The translations under genes and the position numbers were made by a program. Shown piece by piece: positions 59,329-64,000 of a stretch of 64,000 bases of DNA. Under the pieces are notes generated by a model. The model was not told the origin of the DNA. It saw only the letters and a program-made list of their open reading frames with translations, and did no database searches. Source of the stretch: Grifola frondosa (lineage: Eukaryota; Basidiomycota; Agaricomycetes; Polyporales; Grifolaceae); contig LUGG01000001.1 in NCBI GenBank assembly GCA_001683735.1, positions 372,001-436,000 of the forward strand, written 5' to 3'. The first letter of the stretch is position 1; each line of letters opens with the position of its first letter.

Positions 59329-60601
59329 ATGCCCGCTCAACAGAAAGCTCTATTCCTCCAGGCTAAGCATGGCCACTTCGTAGTAGGGACCAGGGAGGTG
59401 CCCGCGCCGGCCGCAGGAGAAGTCCTCGTGAAGGTCGAGGCTACCGCACTTAACCCCGTCGACTGGAAGATCCAGAAGTACGGCGGCTTTATCACCGATT
59501 ACCCTGCCGTCCTCGGAGAGGATGCCGCTGGCATTGTCGAGGAGGTGGGCGAGGGGGTCACATCGTTCAAGAAGGGAGACAGAGTGTGAGTCGTTGTCGT
59601 GCGTGCGTCTGGTCCGCCAATATGCTCATACGGCTCGATGCAGGATCTTCCAAGGAAGGCTCGACAATGACCACGCGACCTACCAGCAGTATACACTTAT
59701 CACCGCGGAGCTTGTCTCGAAGGTATGTATCATGCGTCGTCTGTAAATTTATAGAGGCTCATCGAGAGGGCCCCTAGCTCCCAAGCCAGTTCTCGTTCGA
59801 CCAGGGTGTGACTATCCCACTTGGCCTCTCGACCGCCGCACTCGGCCTGTACAACGTGAAATCAGTGGACAAAAGCGCGGCACTCAGCCCGCCGTGGGAG
59901 GAGGGCGGACGCGGCAAGTACGCAGCCACGCCCATCGTGGTCATGGGCGGCTCGAGCGCGGTCGGACAATTCGGTGCGCACACGATCTCCTTATGCATCG
60001 ACGTTCCCATGCCTGACAAGGTGCGCCTCCCGAAGTCCTGCAGTTGGCGAAGCTCTCCGGGTTCTCGCCCATCATCACCACCGCGTCGCCGCGGAACGCT
60101 GCACAGCTCACCGCGCTCGGCGCAACGCACGTCCTCGACCGACACCTCGCTCCGGACGTCCTGAGCGCTGAGATCGTGAGACACGCGGGGGCCGCGTCCC
60201 GCTCGTGTACGACGTGATCGCGCTGCCCGAGACGCAGAATATCGGGTATGATGTGCTCATGCCCGGGGGAAAGCTCCTCATTACGCTCGGCGATGCCGTC
60301 GATGAGAGCAAGAAGGCGGAGGGTAGGACCGTCGTGAACGTGTTGGGCATGGTGCAGCTCCCGTTCAATGTCGCCGTGGGCGCGAGCTTGTTTTCGAAAT
60401 TATTTGGATTGCTCGAGGAAGGCGCTGTGAAGGTGCGTGCGGCGTTTGTGAGCGGTGCACTCTGCTGATGGTTGCGCGCAGCCCCTGCATTTCGAGGTTC
60501 TGCCCCATGGATTGAAGGGCATCGCTGGTGGACTCAAGAGGCTGGAGAATGACCAGGTCAGCGCGAGGAAGCTCGTTGTACATCCGCAGGACGCTGCTTG
60601 A
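59329..60601 (+). CDS. MDR-superfamily oxidoreductase, zinc-independent (enoyl reductase-like)
   Basis: NAD(P)H-dependent medium-chain reductase of the group close to fungal trans-enoyl reductases and toxD-like proteins. Motifs in order: PAPAAGEVLVKVEATALNPV, DWKIQKYGGFITDYPAVLGE, DAAGIVEEVGEGVTSFKKGD, HATYQQYTLITAELVSK, PLGLSTAALGLYNV, ATPIVVMGGSSAVGQF (Rossmann loop, GGSSAVG), LAKLSGFSPIITTASPRNA, LTALGATHVLDRHLA, VPLVYDVI, LPHGLKGIAGGLKRLENDQV and ARKLVVHP. The N-V-D-W motif and the absence of structural-zinc cysteines argue for the zinc-independent subfamily. Five exons; ATG at 59329; stop at 60599-60601. One base must be added to the G run at 60187-60191 to give HAGGRVPLVYD. Substrate unknown. 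Confidence 0.85.
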
Positions 60602-61153
60602 AGTAAGGAGTATGGGGACGACCTCCGACATGGTCGTTGTATTTGTAGATGGACGCTGTTCTGTCCATTGTATTTGAGAACCAAATTCAGATCATAATAT
60701 GCAATAATTCAATGTGGGGGATCATACCAGTAGAGAGGCATGAACCGTAGCTAGGTTGGTGTTTATTTCGACTAATCTCGCACGCTCAGCCAGGCTGACG
60801 CGGGCGCGGGATGTAGCTGGGCCAGGCGCAACCGGGTGGCTTTTCGCCCACCGCGGCTGGCCGCGAAAGAGGCATTTCGGCCTGAACACGCTGTACATGG
60901 TAACTTTTCGATTCATTAAATGTAATCTTCGCTAGGGATGTATGACCTAGTGTATATGATGCAGTCGCTACATACAGCTAAGGTTCGTGGATCGTCGATG
61001 ATCGTTGTGACGCGACGCGTCGCGCACGTGTACCTATCGGAGATCAAATATTCGGTGAGCGCGGTCATCCGGCGCATACACTGACCCTCGAGTCTTCAAC
61101 TCACCGCAACGACGAACGATAGTGGCACTTCCATTATAACCAGCAGTCTCAGA
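60602..61153. other. Intergenic region
   Basis: Downstream of the MDR gene and promoter side of the SAP30-like gene. No element recognised. Confidence 0.45.
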
Positions 61154-62332
61154 ATGACCGGAGCCAACAATGCCTCTGTCGGCGCTGGGCCGTCAAGCAC
61201 GACCTCGCGTTCGCGCGCGCAGGCCTCGCGCAAGCGTACGCACGCGCCGGCGGACGACGCGGCGTACCATGCTGGGGCGGGGACGAAGCGTGCTGCTGGA
61301 GACCGCGCCGAGGGGGAAAGAGAGAGGGCGAAGAGGAAGAGGATCGAGGTCAGTGCGGGTGCCGGGGCAGGCGGTGCAGACAAGAGGGGAGATGGCGATG
61401 GGCGAATCTCGTTGGTAAGTAGTATTGTTGTTCTAGATCTTGAGGCACGTCAGAGGGTGTGGCGTTTAAATGGACATCTCGCAGAGGTGCTTCTGCTGAG
61501 TTCTTGCACGCGAGTCGACGACGGGGGCGTAGTGAGGCATGCTCGCGTTGCAGATATTCTCCGTCGTGGGGGTTACGTGTGTGCCTTTCCCACTCCGAGT
61601 TCGCCGTTCGTTCGCGGTCTTTTTCACTACCGCTCTATGTATGCTCTTCCTCTCTTCTGCTCCCGCGGATCATACGAACAATCAGTATGACTGATGAGTA
61701 TTTTTTCTGACATTGCTTTGATGTACATAGGTGGATTTCACAGCCATGCCCACGGAGGCACTGCACCGGTACCTGACGTACTACGACCTGATACCGGAGC
61801 TGGACCCTGATCCGCTGAGCGCGGAGAACCCGGTACCCCCTTCGTCGCTGTTCCGGCCCGGGGGCAGCATGGACACGGGCGTCGGTCCACGGTGAGCCCT
61901 GGACCGCCGCCGCTGCCGATCACGCCTGCGAACCGGCCGCGGCGCGAGCCAGGGGCGAGCCTACGCCGGAGCTCGCGGCTGGTGGAGGATGAATGGACGG
62001 CTCCACCGGTTCTGGCAGATGTGGGGGACGTGCACGGGGTGCTCGCGGCCATCGCGCAGAAGCACTTTCGGGAAACGACCGCGAAAGAGGTGGACACGCT
62101 GGCATCATTCATGTGTGCCGTGAAGGCTAAAGGTAAGCCGTGATCATTTGGTTGTGTGTGATGTGTCGAGATTGAGCGAATGGCTATGAGTGCCAATGTC
62201 ATGGGCGACAGTGGGCGCAGTGCATCCGGCGACGCATCTGGCAGATGTTTACCGTGCCAGTCCGTGGCGAGTTGGAGAACCCTCTGGCTCGCTGGCAGGT
62301 GCTGGCCCTAGATTTCATATGTGAATGCCGTC
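61154..62332 (+). CDS. SAP30-like Sin3-binding protein (histone deacetylase complex)
   Basis: Probable subunit of a Sin3 histone deacetylase complex. The first exon (ATG at 61154) encodes a Lys/Arg/Ala-rich nuclear-type N-terminus (SRSRAQASRKRTHAPADDAA ... RERAKRKRIEV). After a long intron (61415-61731) comes the likely Sin3-binding helix region VDFTAMPTEALHRYLTYYDL, then PELDPDPLSAENPVPPSSLF, a Pro/Arg-rich linker (ITPANRPRREPGASLRRSSR), and the conserved VLADVGDVHGVLAAIAQKHF and EVDTLASFMCAVKAK. This matches my memory of mushroom proteins annotated with the SAP30 Sin3-binding domain. A one-base break at about 61891 (one base gives GPPVSPGPPPLP) separates the two halves. The 3' end after VKAK is unclear: a GTAAGC donor at about 62134 may lead to a last exon near 62212. 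Confidence 0.55.
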
Positions 62333-62982
62333 GTTCCTCTGTGTGATGACCACGGAGGTGTGGCGGAGATGTCGAGAACACTGTGTTGTTTTGGTGTATT
62401 TTTGCCGACAGCTGATGTGACGCACGACAGCGAGGATGCAGATGTGAAGTGCTGGCCAATGAGCGACGTTGCCCTGGCTCGGCATTCCCGGCTCGGTGGC
62501 TATTGGCAGCCAATGGGAGCGAAGACGAAAATAGCGATCTATCAGAGGCAGTGGCAGTTGGCGGCAGTTGGCAGCAACTTATAGCTGTGCTATTTACGGC
62601 CATCTCGTGCGCATACCGTGTCCACCCAATCTGCCAATGCTCAACAACCTCCTCAAGGCCTCCGCAAGGGGTTTCTCTTGTTTCCTGGGTAACAGCGATG
62701 AGAATTCCTCTATCTTCGTAACAACCTTCCCTCCTTCTATGCCATTCCCCATCTTTATAAACCCCCCTCCCTCTCTCATCTTCTCTATCTTCCCTCCCTC
62801 TCTCTCGTCTTCGTACTCGTCTTCGCAGCAGCGCTGCTTTACTTCTCTTCGTGAGTCCTCGTCACTTGGTACCTCTCAAACATTGCTAATTCTATCATCA
62901 GTCGCAGATTATCGCTGCTCGCCATCGGCTTTTTTACATTCGTTGAAGCTTGCTTCCCCGTGTCGCCTACCTTTACGCAGCC
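62333..62982. promoter_or_regulatory. Promoter and 5' UTR of the secreted-protein gene
   Basis: TATAAA at 62756-62761 is followed by a CT-rich tract of about 60 bases (62762-62825), a combination typical of strongly expressed fungal genes. A GTGAGT donor at 62851 and a CATCAG acceptor ending at 62901, with a GCTAAT branch site, suggest a 51-bp intron in the 5' UTR. Before about 62600 I see nothing. Confidence 0.6.
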
Positions 62983-63975
62983 ATGAAGTTCTCTCACTCT
63001 CTTTCTACTCTCCTTGTGCTCCTCCCCGTCTTTGCTCAATATGTTGCGGCCACTCCTGTGGTGAGTTCCAGGTGATGGCCCATGGCACGCTAATACTCAC
63101 ATATCGTATAACACAAGGGCTTCTCATCTGGCACGCGAACAGGCCAAAAGGGGACTCTAATGCTTCCGGATCTGGAAAGGGCGGCAACAACAACGCCGCC
63201 GCCTCTTCTTCGGTTGCTGCTGCCTCTTCAACGTCGGCCGCAGCCACAGCAACCTCATCGGCGGCCTCGGGTGATGAGCAATCCTCATTAAGTATGCTTT
63301 CTTCCTGTCCTTTTCGCGCTCTTGCTTACCCGCACTTCAGCGCTCGACCCCTCCGTAGTTGCAACAGGCTTTGAGAACAACGGCCAGGATCAGCCCACTG
63401 CCGGCCAGGTCGCATCCCTGACCTCCAGCAACAACTTCATCAACTTCTGCCTCACCGTTCCCCAGCTCCCTATTACGAACGGCCAGCAGATCACGACCGG
63501 CTCATGCAACCCCGCGCCTATGGGTGTCATCGCGGCCCAGACGAACATGCCCTCGAGCAAGTTCGTGTTCCCTACGAACGGCGGCACGGTCGCGCCGAAC
63601 ACGAACTTCACCATTCAGATGGCGGTCTCGCACCTCAATACCGGCAACTTCGTGAATGCGGAAGAGAACTTCTTCGCCGCGCCTCAGGTCGTGGATTCTG
63701 CGGGTGACATCACGGGACATTCGCACGTCGTCATCGAGCAGCTCTCCGCGCTCGACCAGACCACCCCGACGGACCCCACCAAGTTTGCATTCTTCAAGGG
63801 TCTGAACGATCCCGCGCAGAATGGCATCCTTACTGCGACCGTTGCCGGTGGCCTCCCCGCGGGCGCATACCGCCTCGCGTCGATCAACACTGCCGCTAAC
63901 CACCAGCCTGCGCTCGTTGCGGTCGCCCAGCACGGATCGCTCGATGACAGTGCGTCATTCATTGTATCTAAATAG
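62983..63975 (+). CDS. Conserved secreted fungal protein (mushroom extracellular family)
   Basis: A signal peptide (MKFSHSLSTLLVLLPVFA) leads to an AKR Kex2-like site, then an Ala/Ser/Gly/Asn-rich linker and a compact domain: LDPSVVATGFENNGQDQPTA, GQVASLTSSNNFINFCLTVP, TTGSCNPAPMGVIAAQTNMP, FTIQMAVSHLNTGNFVNAEE, GHSHVVIEQLSALDQTTPTD and QHGSLDDSASFIVSK. I recognise this as a family widespread in Agaricomycetes whose function is not established; database entries sometimes carry the misleading name ribosomal protein S17. Exons: 62983-63060, about 63143-63291 and 63351-63975. The start of exon 2 reads a stop (AKRGL-stop) unless one base is added in the G run 63150-63153, giving AKRGDSNAS. The strong promoter suggests high expression. 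Confidence 0.75.
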
Positions 63976-64000
63976 CTGGCTGCTAATGTTCGTCCTCTGC

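Noticed and set aside
61096..61383. Minus-strand frame opposite the SAP30-like first exon
   Set aside because: Ala/Pro-rich shadow of the Lys/Arg/Ala-rich coding exon on the plus strand.
1..64000. CRISPR arrays, bacterial operons, Shine-Dalgarno sites
   Set aside because: Spliced eukaryotic genes throughout; no spaced direct repeats of CRISPR type seen.
1..64000. tRNA and rRNA genes
   Set aside because: I scanned by eye for B-box-like GTTCGA motifs with a matching A box and found no convincing cloverleaf; a covariance search could still find one.

Overview
The window is nuclear DNA from a filamentous fungus, most likely an Agaricomycete (Basidiomycota). The grounds are dense genes on both strands, many introns of about 50-75 bp with GTRNGT-type donors and CTRAY-like branch sites, and gene content including a fungal ADAM protease, Brl1/Brr6, the SSN6/CYC8 corepressor and a secreted protein family common in mushrooms. 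The species cannot be named from sequence alone.

Layout, left to right. 1-1686: no clear gene. 1687-5646 (-): SSN6/CYC8-type TPR corepressor. 6714-8058: a non-autonomous DNA transposon with long nested inverted repeats and a 9-bp target duplication. 9928-10413 (+): SERF-like small protein. 10800-13478: mostly gene-poor, with one weak membrane-protein candidate. 13479-14721 (-) and 14933-16440 (+): mitochondrial ClpP and nuclear-envelope Brl1/Brr6, diverging from a 211-bp gap. 16441-23021: 6.5 kb with no recognisable gene. 23022-25003 (+): membrane-anchored aspartic-protease-like protein without the catalytic DTG motifs; a paralogue lies at 49500-51449 (-). 25398-28882 (-): ADAM metalloprotease. 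29519-30214 (-): DUF7704-like membrane protein. 30378-32372 (+): CofD/YvcK-like protein. 32913-34368 (-): Sel1-repeat protein. 34707-36354 (-): mitochondrial ribosomal protein mL38. 36667-42126 (-): DNA topoisomerase II. 42582-45796 (-): ABCF ATPase of the GCN20 type. 46379-48534 (-): proline dehydrogenase. 53433-53555 (+): short secreted peptide. 54158-54505 (-): LSM protein NAA38. 54955-56553 (+): chorismate synthase. 56747-about 58072 (-): unknown protein ending in a Trp4/Cys4 tail. 59329-60601 (+): MDR oxidoreductase. 61154-about 62330 (+): SAP30-like Sin3-binding protein. 62983-63975 (+): conserved secreted protein.

Most genes are housekeeping (chromatin, replication, translation, mitochondrial proteolysis and amino-acid metabolism) and do not form a cluster with a shared pathway. 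Secreted and membrane proteases and protease-like proteins (two A1-fold proteins and an ADAM) are the main accessory theme.

Two things affect use of the annotation. First, many coding exons contain single-base frame breaks, most of them repaired by adding one base and often lying in G or C runs. One falls in the catalytic TOPRIM motif of topoisomerase II, which is hard to reconcile with a living cell, so uncorrected assembly errors are the likeliest cause. Second, two genes need 6-nt microexons, one of which encodes the third zinc-binding histidine of the ADAM protease; automated annotation would probably miss both.
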